DNA of 64,000 nt from UBA6168 sp039819485 (GTDB lineage Bacteria; Bacteroidota; Bacteroidia; Chitinophagales; Saprospiraceae). The position numbers were made by a program, and so were the translations under genes. Positions 33,980 through 43,001 of this stretch are shown here, one piece after another. The DNA lies in contig JBCBRY010000005.1 of assembly GCA_039819485.1 (NCBI GenBank), forward strand, positions 88,317-152,316. Reading direction: 5' to 3'. The notes beneath the pieces were generated by a model. That model was not told where the DNA came from. It saw only the letters and a program-made list of their open reading frames with translations, and ran no database searches. Positions within the stretch are counted from its first letter, which is position 1; every line of letters starts with the position of its first letter.

Positions 33980-36900
33980 ATGACAAACAAAAATCAAAAT
34001 ATACCACTCGAATCAGGCACCTACGAAATCATCCGCAAGCGCCTCCTGGCGCAGGCCGGTGATCTCGAAAGCCGCCTCGGTCAATTGAATGTTGCCCGCA
34101 AGGAAGTCTTCGGTGCCATCGAGACCCAGCTGGTGGCGAACGATCGCATCAATACCAGCAATCATTGCATCGCAAGGGACATCACCTCCATCGGGGAGTA
34201 CTGTGTTTTTGGGTACAATGTACACATGGGGTTGCGGTCGGGCATCAAGCTGTCAGATGTCTTTAATGTTTATAAATTCGAAGGGAACAGCTTCCATGAC
34301 GAGGGCTTGGGGCTGTTGGAAAACGAAAAATTCCAGACCGATTTCCAAAACCTCTATCGCTATTACAAAGAGGCCTATTTTGCCCGTTTTGTAGAGATCG
34401 GAGCGTATCTCTATATGGTTTTTCACATCACCAAAGAAGGGCGTGACTTTAAATCGTTCAAATGGTTGAAGAAGGATGGTGAATTGATTTATGTGGACAA
34501 CCGGTCCGATCACCAGGTCGTATACCCTGACCAGCACGAGTTCAAGTGGGTAAGGGCTGACCGGGACGCACACCGCAATGGCGAACACCCCCACGTCTCT
34601 ATCATGGACCGGGTATTTGTTGAAACGGTAGGTGGTGATTTGACCATTAAAGTAGAGGACAATACCGACGACGGGTTAGGCATTTACCGGGAAGACGTTG
34701 AGTATAAAGACCAGACGCTCGATGATGCAGAATACCTCTACGCCGACCTCGGCAATCTCATCGTTTTGAAAATTCGGCCGTACCAGGAGGACTTCCGCTA
34801 TTTTGTTTTCAATGAAAAAATGCAGCAGGCGAAGCGCATCGATACCCTGGAGCATTCGGGTGTTTTGCTGCCCGACCAGCACGGGCTGATCTTTGCCAAC
34901 GGTTATTATCTGCAGACGGGTGAGTTCAAAATTTTTAGCCCCGACCTGAATAACCTGCTTTTCAAAAAGCGGATCACTTCGCCAAACGGCGAAGACTTTC
35001 TTTACGTCTTTTACAACCCCGGCAGTGCAGTATACGTGCTCATGCAGTACAACCTCATTGCACAGGAAGTCAAAACGCCGATCTTGTGCAACGGCTATAC
35101 CCATTTTCCGGATGGAGAGCTGTGCTATTTCAAAGCAGAAGAAGAGCCGACGAAGCACCACGTAGTGCAGATCTGGCAAACGCCTTTCATCAAAGGCAAC
35201 ATTTTGCCCTCTGAGCACACCGACACCTACCTCTATAAAATAGGCAACAAAGACATCGTAAAAGCGATGGCCGAATGCCGGGAGGTACTGACACTATGCA
35301 ACAAGGAAGACAGCTATTCAGGACTTTATGATGACTTGGTGAAAAAATGCACCGACATCCTCGATGCCTATTACTGGATTGATAAGAAGGAGACTTTTCG
35401 ACTGAATGAGCCGCTTTTGCAGGTTCGGGAAACGGCCACCACTGCCATTGATGAGTTTGAAAAAAAGCTCCGCATTGAGCGTAGCACGGCATCCGAAATC
35501 AACCGGGTGAAAAAGAGGGCCGAGGAACTGTTTCAGTCCATTCGCGTCAATACCTTCAGTGAAGTCGATTTGTTTGTAAAAACACTGGCCGAATTGCGGG
35601 TGCTGCGCGGTGAAATCATTTCTCTCAAAGAGCTGCGCTACACCGATCTGGAACTGGTGGACAGCCTCGAAGCGCAGTGCGCTGATTACAGTGGCCAACT
35701 CTCCGACGATTGTGTGAATTTCCTGCTGGAAGAGCAGGCACTGCAACCTTATTTGCAAAAAATAGGTGAAAAAGAAGCGGCCCTCAGTGAAATAACCACC
35801 GCCAAGCAAGGAAAAGGACTCGAAGCTGAAATCGACGAAATAGGTTCCGAGCTGGAGCTGCTGATCGACATCGTCAGCAACTTGAAAATTGACGATGCCA
35901 CCCACACCACGCGCATCATCGACAACATCAGCAGCATGTATGCTCAGTTGAACCAGGTGAAGGCAGCGGTGAAAAAACAGCAGAAAAGTTTGATGGGCCA
36001 CGAGGCGCAGGCCGAGTTCAATGCACAGTTGAAGCTGCTCGATCAGGGCATAATCAACTACCTCGATATCGCCGACTCGCCCGACAAATGCGACGAATAC
36101 CTCACCAAGTTGATGGTACAACTGGAAGAACTGGAAAGCAAATTTGCCGAGTTCGACGAGTTTATCGGTTTGATAACGGAAAAACGGGAGGAAGTTTACA
36201 GCGTTTTTGATAGCCGTAAAACGGCTTTGCTGGAAGCCCGCAACAACCGCACGGCCGCTTTGCAGAGTGCTGCCGACCGCATTCTGAACGGCATCCAGAA
36301 TAGGGTCAAAGCGATCAAAGAGCTGAACGAGATCAATGGGTTTTTTGCCGCCGACCTCATGGTGGACAAGGTGCGTGACCTCATTCAGCAACTCATCGAA
36401 CTTGATGACAGCAATAAGGCAAATAATATTCAGACTCGTCTCAAAACACTGAAAGAGGAGGCCATCCGCCAGTTGAAGGATCGGCAGGAACTCTATGTGG
36501 ACGGGGCGAACATCATCCAGTTGGGGCGCCACAAGTTCTCTGTCAATGTGCAGCCACTCGACCTGACCGTCGTGCGGGACAATGGCTCCATGAATTTTCA
36601 CCTGACCGGCACTGATTTTTTCAGTGAAATTGACGACCCTCAATTTTTAGCTACCAAAGACCTTTGGGACCAAACGCTCGTCTCTGAAAACCACCAGGTC
36701 TACCGCTCGGAATACTTGGCCTACGACCTGTTTCGGAATACTGCCAAGGAGCAATTGCCAGTGGGCAGCGAGGAATTATTGGCCTTCGTTCAGCACGAGG
36801 CATCCACCCGTTACCAAGAAGGTTACGTGAAAGGTATCCACGACGTGGACGCCACCAACATCCTTGCTGCCCTGGTGGAGGTTTCGGGCAAAATTGACCT

Positions 36901-38872
36901 GCTTTACTTCTTTCCCGAAGTACGTGCCTGCGGCGCAGTTTTTTGGAAAAAATTTATTGATGAAAAATCCAAAACACGGCTGCACAACCAGTTGCAGAGT
37001 GCCGGGGTGATTTTACAGGTTTTCCCCGACAGCCACGAGTACGATTTTCTGGTTGATGAACTGGCAGAAGAAGTAGCTGCTTTTTTAACCGAAAGCAACT
37101 TGTTCCACAAAGTCGATCCTCAGCAGGTGGCGAGCTACCTGTTCCAGGAACTGACCCGTGGCGACCAGTTTATCATCAGTCAGCCCGCTGCCGATTTATA
37201 CGAAGCGTTTTTGAAATTTTTGAAAAAGAAAAAGTCAAAAAAGAAGTTTGACGATTCCGTTTTCAAATTGCGCGAAACGTCCGTGGAGCAATTCCAGTTG
37301 ATTCGGAAATGGGTGCATGCCTATACTTCAAGTAATGAAAAAAAGGGAAATGGCACTAAAAAGTCGAAGACCAAAAGTATAACAACCGGCTACCTGGATG
37401 AGGTAGCAGCTTTGTTGTTGCTCGGCGATTTTCACCAGTCGCGGGTTGTTTTAGCAAAAACAACTTTAGCAGTGGATAAAATTCATGGTACGCATACTAC
37501 TTTGGAGGAAGGTCAGTACCAATTGGATTTTAATGCGTTCATGCATAAACTGGAGCATTTCAGTGGGGAAGTTGTCCCTCGCTATGGACAGTTTTTGGAT
37601 TTGAAAAAAGAAATGATTGCCGGTTTCAGAAAGCGGTTGCGCCTTGAAGAATTTAAGCCCCGCGTGCTGAGTTCTTTCGTCCGCAACAAATTGATCGACC
37701 AGGTGTACCTGCCCATATTCGGCGATAACCTCGCCAAGCAGATCGGCGCCGCCGGAGAAGATACCCGCACCGACCGCATGGGCATGTTGCTGCTCATCTC
37801 CCCACCGGGTTACGGTAAAACGACGCTGATGGAGTATATCGCCGACCGACTTGGATTGGTGTTTATGAAAATCAACGGCCCCGCACTTGGGCATCAGGTC
37901 ACCTCGCTCGATCCAACCGATGCCCCCAATGCAGCCGCCCGTCAGGAATTGCAGAAGCTGAACCTCGCCCTGGAAATGGGCAACAACGTGATGCTTTACG
38001 TCGATGATATTCAGCATTGCCATCCGGAGTTTTTGCAGAAATTTATTTCGCTCTGCGATGCCCAGCGAAAGATCGAAGGCGTTTACAACGGTGAATCCAA
38101 AACCTATGACTTGCGTGGCAAGCGCATCGCCGTCGTGATGGCCGGTAACCCTTACACGGAGAGCGGTGAAAAATTTCAGGTACCCGACATGCTTGCCAAC
38201 CGGGCGGATATTTACAACCTGGGTGATATTATCGGCGATACGGAGGATGTGTTCAAATTGAGCTACATCGAGAATGCGGCTACCTCTAACCCGGTACTGC
38301 AAAAACTGGTAGGCAAAAATCCAAAGGATCTCCACGTAATGTTGAAAATGGCGGAAAGTGGCCAGACGGAGGGCCTCGATTTCGAAGGCAACCATGCTCC
38401 TGAGGAAATCAGTGAATACCTCAAAGTCCTCGAAATGCTCCTCCATGTGCGCGACGTGGTCTTGTCGGTCAACCAGGCCTACATCCGTTCGGCTGCCATG
38501 ACGGACCACTACCGCAACGAGCCGCCTTTCAAATTGCAGGGCAGCTATCGCAACATGAACAAGCTGACGGAAAAAGTGCTTCCGATCCTCAACCAAAAGG
38601 AACTGGATACCCTCATCCTTTCCCATTACGAGGGCGAGTGCCAAACCCTCACTTCCGATGCCGAGGCCAATTTTTTGAAACTCAAAGAATTGCTCTGTAT
38701 CCTGAACGAGGAGGAGACTGCCCGATGGGAAGAGATCAAAAAGGCCTTCCGGAAAACAAAACTCTTCCGCAATGGCGATACCAATGATCCCGTGAATTTG
38801 GTGGTCGCTCAAATGGGGGCTTTTGTAGATGGATTGGAGGGGATTAAGGAAGTATTAAAAAACAGGAATTAA
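33980..38872 (+). CDS. Giant AAA ATPase, DUF3686 / 'DNA repair ATPase' type
   Basis: At 1630 residues this is the largest gene in the window. The beta-rich N-terminal region (about 1-430) fits the DUF3686 domain named for an 'ATPase involved in DNA repair'. A long helical/coiled-coil part (about 450-850) and a mixed region with VDGANIIQLGRHKFSVNVQ follow. An AAA+ domain has Walker A PPGYGKTT at about 1274-1281, Walker B MLYVDDIQH near 1337, a sensor-1-like VVMAGNPYTESG, and an arginine in MLANRADIYNLGD. The C-terminal 200 residues are helical. It lies downstream of YqiJ/flotillin genes in the same direction, suggesting a membrane-linked remodelling machine. The DNA-repair label is inherited and unproven. 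Long minus-strand ORFs opposite it are shadows. Confidence 0.82.
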   Translation: MTNKNQNIPLESGTYEIIRKRLLAQAGDLESRLGQLNVARKEVFGAIETQLVANDRINTSNHCIARDITSIGEYCVFGYNVHMGLRSGIKLSDVFNVYKFEGNSFHDEGLGLLENEKFQTDFQNLYRYYKEAYFARFVEIGAYLYMVFHITKEGRDFKSFKWLKKDGELIYVDNRSDHQVVYPDQHEFKWVRADRDAHRNGEHPHVSIMDRVFVETVGGDLTIKVEDNTDDGLGIYREDVEYKDQTLDDAEYLYADLGNLIVLKIRPYQEDFRYFVFNEKMQQAKRIDTLEHSGVLLPDQHGLIFANGYYLQTGEFKIFSPDLNNLLFKKRITSPNGEDFLYVFYNPGSAVYVLMQYNLIAQEVKTPILCNGYTHFPDGELCYFKAEEEPTKHHVVQIWQTPFIKGNILPSEHTDTYLYKIGNKDIVKAMAECREVLTLCNKEDSYSGLYDDLVKKCTDILDAYYWIDKKETFRLNEPLLQVRETATTAIDEFEKKLRIERSTASEINRVKKRAEELFQSIRVNTFSEVDLFVKTLAELRVLRGEIISLKELRYTDLELVDSLEAQCADYSGQLSDDCVNFLLEEQALQPYLQKIGEKEAALSEITTAKQGKGLEAEIDEIGSELELLIDIVSNLKIDDATHTTRIIDNISSMYAQLNQVKAAVKKQQKSLMGHEAQAEFNAQLKLLDQGIINYLDIADSPDKCDEYLTKLMVQLEELESKFAEFDEFIGLITEKREEVYSVFDSRKTALLEARNNRTAALQSAADRILNGIQNRVKAIKELNEINGFFAADLMVDKVRDLIQQLIELDDSNKANNIQTRLKTLKEEAIRQLKDRQELYVDGANIIQLGRHKFSVNVQPLDLTVVRDNGSMNFHLTGTDFFSEIDDPQFLATKDLWDQTLVSENHQVYRSEYLAYDLFRNTAKEQLPVGSEELLAFVQHEASTRYQEGYVKGIHDVDATNILAALVEVSGKIDLLYFFPEVRACGAVFWKKFIDEKSKTRLHNQLQSAGVILQVFPDSHEYDFLVDELAEEVAAFLTESNLFHKVDPQQVASYLFQELTRGDQFIISQPAADLYEAFLKFLKKKKSKKKFDDSVFKLRETSVEQFQLIRKWVHAYTSSNEKKGNGTKKSKTKSITTGYLDEVAALLLLGDFHQSRVVLAKTTLAVDKIHGTHTTLEEGQYQLDFNAFMHKLEHFSGEVVPRYGQFLDLKKEMIAGFRKRLRLEEFKPRVLSSFVRNKLIDQVYLPIFGDNLAKQIGAAGEDTRTDRMGMLLLISPPGYGKTTLMEYIADRLGLVFMKINGPALGHQVTSLDPTDAPNAAARQELQKLNLALEMGNNVMLYVDDIQHCHPEFLQKFISLCDAQRKIEGVYNGESKTYDLRGKRIAVVMAGNPYTESGEKFQVPDMLANRADIYNLGDIIGDTEDVFKLSYIENAATSNPVLQKLVGKNPKDLHVMLKMAESGQTEGLDFEGNHAPEEISEYLKVLEMLLHVRDVVLSVNQAYIRSAAMTDHYRNEPPFKLQGSYRNMNKLTEKVLPILNQKELDTLILSHYEGECQTLTSDAEANFLKLKELLCILNEEETARWEEIKKAFRKTKLFRNGDTNDPVNLVVAQMGAFVDGLEGIKEVLKNRN

Positions 38873-38882
38873 AACAGGATTT

Positions 38883-38987
38883 GGTTTCCCGCAGAGATGC
38901 GCTAAGTTTTCTGCCGAGTACCGCTGAGTTTGATTATTGAACTTTGCGAAACACGGTGAGCAACCTGGCGAAACTCTGCGGGAAACC
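38883..38987. repeat. Inverted repeat after the giant ATPase gene
   Basis: GGTTTCCCGCAGAG (38883-38896) and CTCTGCGGGAAACC (38974-38987), 14-bp perfect arms enclosing 77 bases, in the gap before the DUF4177-like gene. Confidence 0.6.
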
Positions 38988-39000
38988 CTTTAAAAGCGTT

Positions 39001-39204
39001 ATGAAAAAATTTGAATATAAAACCTTAGAAATCACTAAGCCAAAAGGCATGCTCAAAACCTTTAAGTTAGATGCCCAGGAATTGGAAAAAAAGTTCAATG
39101 CGCTGGGAAGGGACGGCTGGCGGTTGGCGCAAAAAGTAGAACAGGATGTAGAGGGCTGGACCAGTAAAGTTGTATTTGTATTTGAGCGGGAGTCTGGATA
39201 TTAA
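39001..39204 (+). CDS. DUF4177-like small protein
   Basis: ATG 39001 chosen (67 residues). Upstream codons translate the inverted repeat. The sequence has the DUF4177 pattern of a short beta-alpha-beta unit: KKFEYKTLEI at the start, LEKKFNALGRDGWRLA in the helix-turn, and VVFVFERE at the end. Such proteins are small cytoplasmic proteins of unknown role, often near stress or regulatory genes. It follows the giant ATPase gene by about 130 bases in the same direction and could be read from the same transcript. A terminator-like hairpin follows. Confidence 0.75.
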   Translation: MKKFEYKTLEITKPKGMLKTFKLDAQELEKKFNALGRDGWRLAQKVEQDVEGWTSKVVFVFERESGY

Positions 39205-39220
39205 AACTTAAACGCGAAAG

Positions 39221-39279
39221 GTGCAAGGGATGCAATAAAAGCGCTATTTATTTTGCAATCCCTTGGTGTCTTTTTTTTA
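39221..39279 (+). terminator. Hairpin with T-tract after the DUF4177-like gene
   Basis: AGGTGCAAGGGATGCAATAA (from 39221) pairs with TTTTGCAATCCCTTGGTGTC-type sequence, followed directly by a run of eight Ts (39272-39279). Looks like a Rho-independent terminator on the plus strand. Confidence 0.6.
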
Positions 39280-39337
39280 AGACAGGCAGCCAGGAAACAG
39301 TACTGCGCCAGCAGCTTAGCTTATCCACAAATAAATT

Positions 39338-39958
39338 TCAAAACAAGAAAGCCGCTCCCAACGAAATATTGACTTCCCGGTCGATAAAGGGGTCAGGTGT
39401 CACATTGCCGTGGTCCATGGCGCCGGTGAGTACATTCAACTCTACGAGGATTTGTTGCCGCAGTTCAACACCTACCCCGAAATTCATCAACACACCATCG
39501 CCGGTCGTTTCATCCTTGCTGATTTTAGAATTGTACTTTCCGGCCCCTGCAAACACGAAATAGCGGGGGTCATTGGTCAGGTAGTAGGTCAGGTAGCCGC
39601 CATAATAACTCGAGCGGTAGGGCGAGACGGTGGTATTGGCGGGAGAGAATTTAATAATACTATAAATGCCTATCCTTTTATGAAACTCCCAGCCGACACG
39701 GGCATCGAAATTATAGAGTCGGAGTCCTGGGTATTCCCGGTTGCTGCCAAATTGGTCGATGAAATAGGAGTCGGCATGGGATGAGTTTCCGATACTAAAC
39801 CCGAAGCCCCATCGGAATCCCCGGCGTTCCGGTTCCATTTCTTCGTCATCGGCTTTAGGGGACAATGCGTCCGAAAGTCGTTCTGTTTGGGTATAACCGG
39901 AATAGCTGGAAAACAGCAATAAAACTAGAAGAAAGAGTTTGCTATGTGAAATCTTCAT
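39338..39958 (-). CDS. Outer-membrane beta-barrel protein
   Basis: Secreted barrel protein of 206 residues with a signal peptide to about residue 23 (YSGYTQ). A short acidic segment (ADDEEMEPER) comes next, then alternating strands such as FRWGFGFSIGNSS, DARVGWEFHKRIG, YYGGYLTYYL and NFGVGVELRQQI, ending in LGAAFLF with the terminal Phe typical of outer-membrane proteins. It resembles the porin-family/OMP_b-brl proteins common in this phylum. Role unknown. It stands alone between a plus-strand terminator and the MarR gene. Confidence 0.75.
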   Translation of the reverse strand: MKISHSKLFLLVLLLFSSYSGYTQTERLSDALSPKADDEEMEPERRGFRWGFGFSIGNSSHADSYFIDQFGSNREYPGLRLYNFDARVGWEFHKRIGIYSIIKFSPANTTVSPYRSSYYGGYLTYYLTNDPRYFVFAGAGKYNSKISKDETTGDGVLMNFGVGVELRQQILVELNVLTGAMDHGNVTPDPFIDREVNISLGAAFLF

Positions 39959-40164
39959 GTCGTCGTAAACAGTCTGCTTGGCGAGGCCGGGCTTTATTAA
40001 ACATTGGTGTTTTTTGGGAGCAGTTGCAAATGTTTCACATTATTGGCGTTATGGCGAACGATAATCAGGGAAGATTGGTCATAGAGCAGCCAAAATTTAA
40101 ATTACCAGCACGAAAAGATGGCCTGGTCTGCGAGGCGAAATGTCCAGTTACAGAAAGTGTCTGA

Positions 40165-40605
40165 TCATGACGGAGGTACTATTTTATCGATTTGCTCCCC
40201 CAACTTGGTCAGCAGTTCACGGAGCTGGTCCATTTCTTCCTCACCAATTAAGGCCGTCCACTCTCTTTCCATTTCATGAACGATCTCGTAGGCCCGCTCT
40301 TTTCGTTTCCATCCTTTTTCGCTTAAAGAATAAATGACTGCCCGTTTGTCGAGTGGGTCCTTGTCTTTTTGGAGGTAGCCCATTTGCTCCAGGTTATTTA
40401 AAAGGAACTTCATATGTTGTTTGGAGACACCAGACAGCTGGGCAAGTTCGGTGGGCCTTTTGCCAGTTCCGATGAATTGAAAGATACCGCTATACATGAT
40501 ATGGCTGCCTTCGTATCCCTCTGCCGCCATTTTTTCGTAAAGGGCCTTCATCATTTCCAGATAGGGCTTTCTGACCAAGACCCCAATGTGTGGTTTTTTA
40601 TCCAT
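40165..40605 (-). CDS. MarR-family transcriptional regulator
   Basis: This 146-residue protein has a winged helix-turn-helix (about 50-110: RPTELAQLSGVSKQHMKFLL, then MGYLQKDKDPLDKRAVIYSL, the MarR wing with the DxRxxxxxLT-like signature) between dimerisation helices. MarR proteins usually repress an adjacent divergent gene and release DNA on binding a small phenolic or hydrophobic ligand. The divergent neighbour is a cupin gene, and the 73-base gap contains two matched palindromes that are good operator candidates, so autoregulation and control of the cupin gene are likely. Confidence 0.87.
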   Translation of the reverse strand: MDKKPHIGVLVRKPYLEMMKALYEKMAAEGYEGSHIMYSGIFQFIGTGKRPTELAQLSGVSKQHMKFLLNNLEQMGYLQKDKDPLDKRAVIYSLSEKGWKRKERAYEIVHEMEREWTALIGEEEMDQLRELLTKLGEQIDKIVPPS

Positions 40606-40616
40606 AGAATAAAAAT

Positions 40617-40658
40617 AGTAAAAATATTTTACTAAATAGTAAAAATTCTTTACTTTTG
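40617..40658. promoter_or_regulatory. Paired MarR operators overlapping a promoter
   Basis: AGTAAAA-ATA-TTTTACT (40617-40633, perfect) and AGTAAAA-ATT-CTTTACT (40638-40654, one mismatch). Their centres are 21 bp apart, two helical turns, so both dimers would bind the same face. TACTTTTG (40651-40658), an exact TAnnTTTG -7 box for the cupin gene, overlaps the second palindrome. Confidence 0.65.
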
Positions 40659-40678
40659 TGTCAACAAAACCTCAAATC

Positions 40679-41191
40679 ATGAAATACGTACCAAATGTTG
40701 ACATCTCAAGAGCTTTTTCCACGACCGTCATGGTCATTGACGACCAAAAAGGCAAGGCGAATGGATTAAGCATGATCGAACCGGGCGCCGACGGCCCGCC
40801 AATTCACAAACACCCAAGCCAGGAAGAAATCTTCCGGGTATTGGAAGGCGAACTTCAGGTTTATAAAAAGAACCAATGGACAACGCTGAAGGCCGGAGAA
40901 GAGATCATTATCCCGAAGGATACTCCCCATACCTTCCGGTCGAGGAATCCCGATGGTTGCTTGTTCGAATATGCACTTACCCCTAAAGGCAACTTCACAA
41001 ACATGCTCAAGACCTTTGAGCGCATGATGGCCGATGGAAAACTCGTAGACAATACCAGCCTGAAATCAAAGATTTATCTTTCAATGGTTTTTATGCGCCA
41101 CTCGTCGGAGATCGTGTCTGTCTCCCCGCCTCAATTTGTTATCGCATCATTATCAAAAATCGGAAAATTGCTTGGGTACAGCGTGGATTAA
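40679..41191 (+). CDS. Cupin-domain protein
   Basis: Start at ATG 40679 (170 residues). The in-frame GTG at 40658 lies in the promoter. A single cupin beta-barrel has motif 1 as PIHKHPSQEEIFRVLEGEL (two His and a Glu as metal ligands) and motif 2 as IIIPKDTPHTFRS (His). Such small cupins act as dioxygenases, isomerases or ligand binders. The divergent MarR regulator suggests induction by an aromatic or otherwise toxic compound, possibly its substrate. A long hairpin follows after 23 bases. Confidence 0.8.
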   Translation: MKYVPNVDISRAFSTTVMVIDDQKGKANGLSMIEPGADGPPIHKHPSQEEIFRVLEGELQVYKKNQWTTLKAGEEIIIPKDTPHTFRSRNPDGCLFEYALTPKGNFTNMLKTFERMMADGKLVDNTSLKSKIYLSMVFMRHSSEIVSVSPPQFVIASLSKIGKLLGYSVD

Positions 41192-41214
41192 TTTTTTAAT
41201 TGCATCATCAATTT

Positions 41215-41278
41215 CTCTGTGGGCTTTGTGTCCTCTGCGTGATCAGATTTCCACGCAGAGGACGCAAAGCCCGCAGAG
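41215..41278. repeat. 27-bp hairpin after the cupin gene
   Basis: The arms 41215-41241 and 41252-41278 (CTCTGTGGGCTTTGTGTCCT and onward, with its complement) match at 25 of 27 positions, with a 10-base loop. Both mismatches are G-U pairs in RNA. A strong stem but with no U-tract. Confidence 0.7.
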
Positions 41279-41415
41279 AGTATAAGAACTATTGGATTTA
41301 TGCCAACCGATTAGCGGATCGGGCCCATCTGACTTGTAATTGAACTTTTATCATTTCCTTTCTAGCAAAAATCATTTCTTCAGAAATAATTGGTGGTTAA
41401 ATTGGACTGAAATAA

Positions 41416-42555
41416 ATGATTCAGGCAACCATGAAAACCACTACCATTCTCATCTTAGGGGGGTACGGTAATGCGGGCTCCCATATTGCAAAACTATTGC
41501 TGCACCACACTGACGCTTCCATCATTATCGCAGGCCGCAACAAAAAAAAAGCGGAAAAAAAGGTAGAGGAATTAAAAAAGAAAAATTCTGGAAGGGTGGG
41601 TGCCTGTCCCCTTGATGTAGCTGATAAAAATCAGCTCAAAGCAGTTTTCCAAAAATGTGATTTGGCCATCATTGCCGCAGCGACCATACCACATGTAGAA
41701 ACAATTATTAAAACGGCTATAGAGACCGGCACTGATTATTTGGACACCCAGCTGTCCTTTCCCGAAAAAATTAATGTTCTCAAAAAGTATAAGGAAACGT
41801 ATAGTGAGAAAAACAGGACAATAATTGCTGATGGGGGATTTCATCCTGGGGTTCCAGCGGCCATGGTACAATATGCTGCCACTCATTTCGACCAATTAAA
41901 AAAAGCGAATATCAGCAGCTATTTAGGAATTAAATGGAACAAATTTAATGTGTCGCCTAATACGCTGGAAGAGTTTACGCATGAAATAAAAAATTTTGAC
42001 CCCACGGTTTTCCGAAATAAAAAATGGGAAAAAATACCGTTCCGGAACATAGGAAATTTTCAATTCGATTTTGCCGGAGATATCGGTCGGCGAAATTGTG
42101 TGCCACTGTTTTTACATGAGTTGGAAACATTGCCAGAGAAAATACCATCGTTGGAGGAAACGGGTTTTTTTATCGCCGGGTTTAATTGGGTTACGGATAA
42201 TATTGTTACTCCAATAGCCATGGTTGGCGCACATTTAAATATTTCATGGCTTTCACAGCGGATAGGGCGGTTTTATTTTTGGAGTGCGGGCACTTTTTCC
42301 AAACCTCCTTATGTCTCTGTATTGCAAATGGAGGCAACAGGAATTAAAAACAATAAAGAGTCATTTCTTAAAATAATCCTTTCGCATGAGGATGCTTATT
42401 TTTTTACGGCCGCTCCGGTAGTTGCTTGTGTCAGGCAATATTTGAAATATGAGCATGAGCCTGGGTTTTATTATCAGGCAAATTTTGCGGATGCTACAGC
42501 GTTTTTACAAGATATAGCTAAAATGGGGGTAAATGTCAGAATAGCGAAAAGCTAA
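41416..42555 (+). CDS. Saccharopine dehydrogenase NADP-binding domain protein
   Basis: The 379-residue protein (374 from the alternative ATG 41431) opens with a Rossmann fold, ILILGGYGNAGSHIAKLLL, then IIAGRNKKKAEKKVEEL and CDLAIIAAATIPH, as in saccharopine dehydrogenase/reductase-like and trans-acting enoyl-reductase-like proteins. GTDYLDTQLS and ADGGFHPGVPAAMV also fit that family. It probably uses NADP(H) on an amino-acid-like or lipid substrate. No lysine-pathway genes are close, so the exact reaction is open. Cytoplasmic, no signal peptide. Confidence 0.78.
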   Translation: MIQATMKTTTILILGGYGNAGSHIAKLLLHHTDASIIIAGRNKKKAEKKVEELKKKNSGRVGACPLDVADKNQLKAVFQKCDLAIIAAATIPHVETIIKTAIETGTDYLDTQLSFPEKINVLKKYKETYSEKNRTIIADGGFHPGVPAAMVQYAATHFDQLKKANISSYLGIKWNKFNVSPNTLEEFTHEIKNFDPTVFRNKKWEKIPFRNIGNFQFDFAGDIGRRNCVPLFLHELETLPEKIPSLEETGFFIAGFNWVTDNIVTPIAMVGAHLNISWLSQRIGRFYFWSAGTFSKPPYVSVLQMEATGIKNNKESFLKIILSHEDAYFFTAAPVVACVRQYLKYEHEPGFYYQANFADATAFLQDIAKMGVNVRIAKS

Positions 42556-42576
42556 TAGTAATATCGTTTGCTGCGA

Positions 42577-42792
42577 TTAGTGGAAATTCGTACTGAGTAC
42601 GAAAATAATTATAACCAAAATGAAAATAAAAAACAAAATTGAATAAGGGTTGGCAAAATTAATCGTCCAGCCAAATCCTAATCTTTTACGCGGAAAAAGG
42701 CGGGGGTCTTCTTTGTTATAATAAAAGAAATAAAGTATCCAATTGGCAGGGTCACGCCGCCACTCTTCGTATTTTTCTTTATTGAATTCCAT
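42577..42792 (-). CDS. Small DUF5808-like membrane protein
   Basis: ATG 42792 chosen (71 residues) over the one at 42834. The N-terminal half has the DUF5808 pattern WRRDPANWILYFFYYNKEDP followed by RLGFGWTINFANPYS, which recurs in small membrane proteins described for Gram-positive bacteria and Bacteroidota. The C-terminal half is one transmembrane helix (about 48-68). Function unknown. It runs convergent to the saccharopine dehydrogenase-like gene, with 21 bases between stops. Confidence 0.65.
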   Translation of the reverse strand: MEFNKEKYEEWRRDPANWILYFFYYNKEDPRLFPRKRLGFGWTINFANPYSILFFIFILVIIIFVLSTNFH

Positions 42793-43001
42793 GATGACGT
42801 ACAGGTTTGTATTAATTTTTAGGGTGGCTCTCATGATACATTGTGAAAAAATAAAAAAAATATTATTTATTCAAAATTTATCTCTTTTTAGGTCAGTTTT
42901 TTAGATAAACGAATAAACGCCTTTTTCGATAATTAGCCGATAGATCTTGTTGTAATTTTATATGGCCTGCCTCTTCTAATCTACGTTTTAAGTTTATTGG
43001 T

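Noticed and set aside
35318..38812. Long minus-strand ORFs (441 and 448 codons) opposite the giant ATPase gene
   Set aside because: They mirror the codon bias of the plus-strand gene, have no domain features, and the ATPase motifs are intact on the plus strand.
39865..40164. Plus-strand ORF between the barrel protein and MarR genes
   Set aside because: It begins inside the minus-strand barrel gene and has mixed, non-conserved-looking composition. The 206-bp gap itself shows no coding signal.
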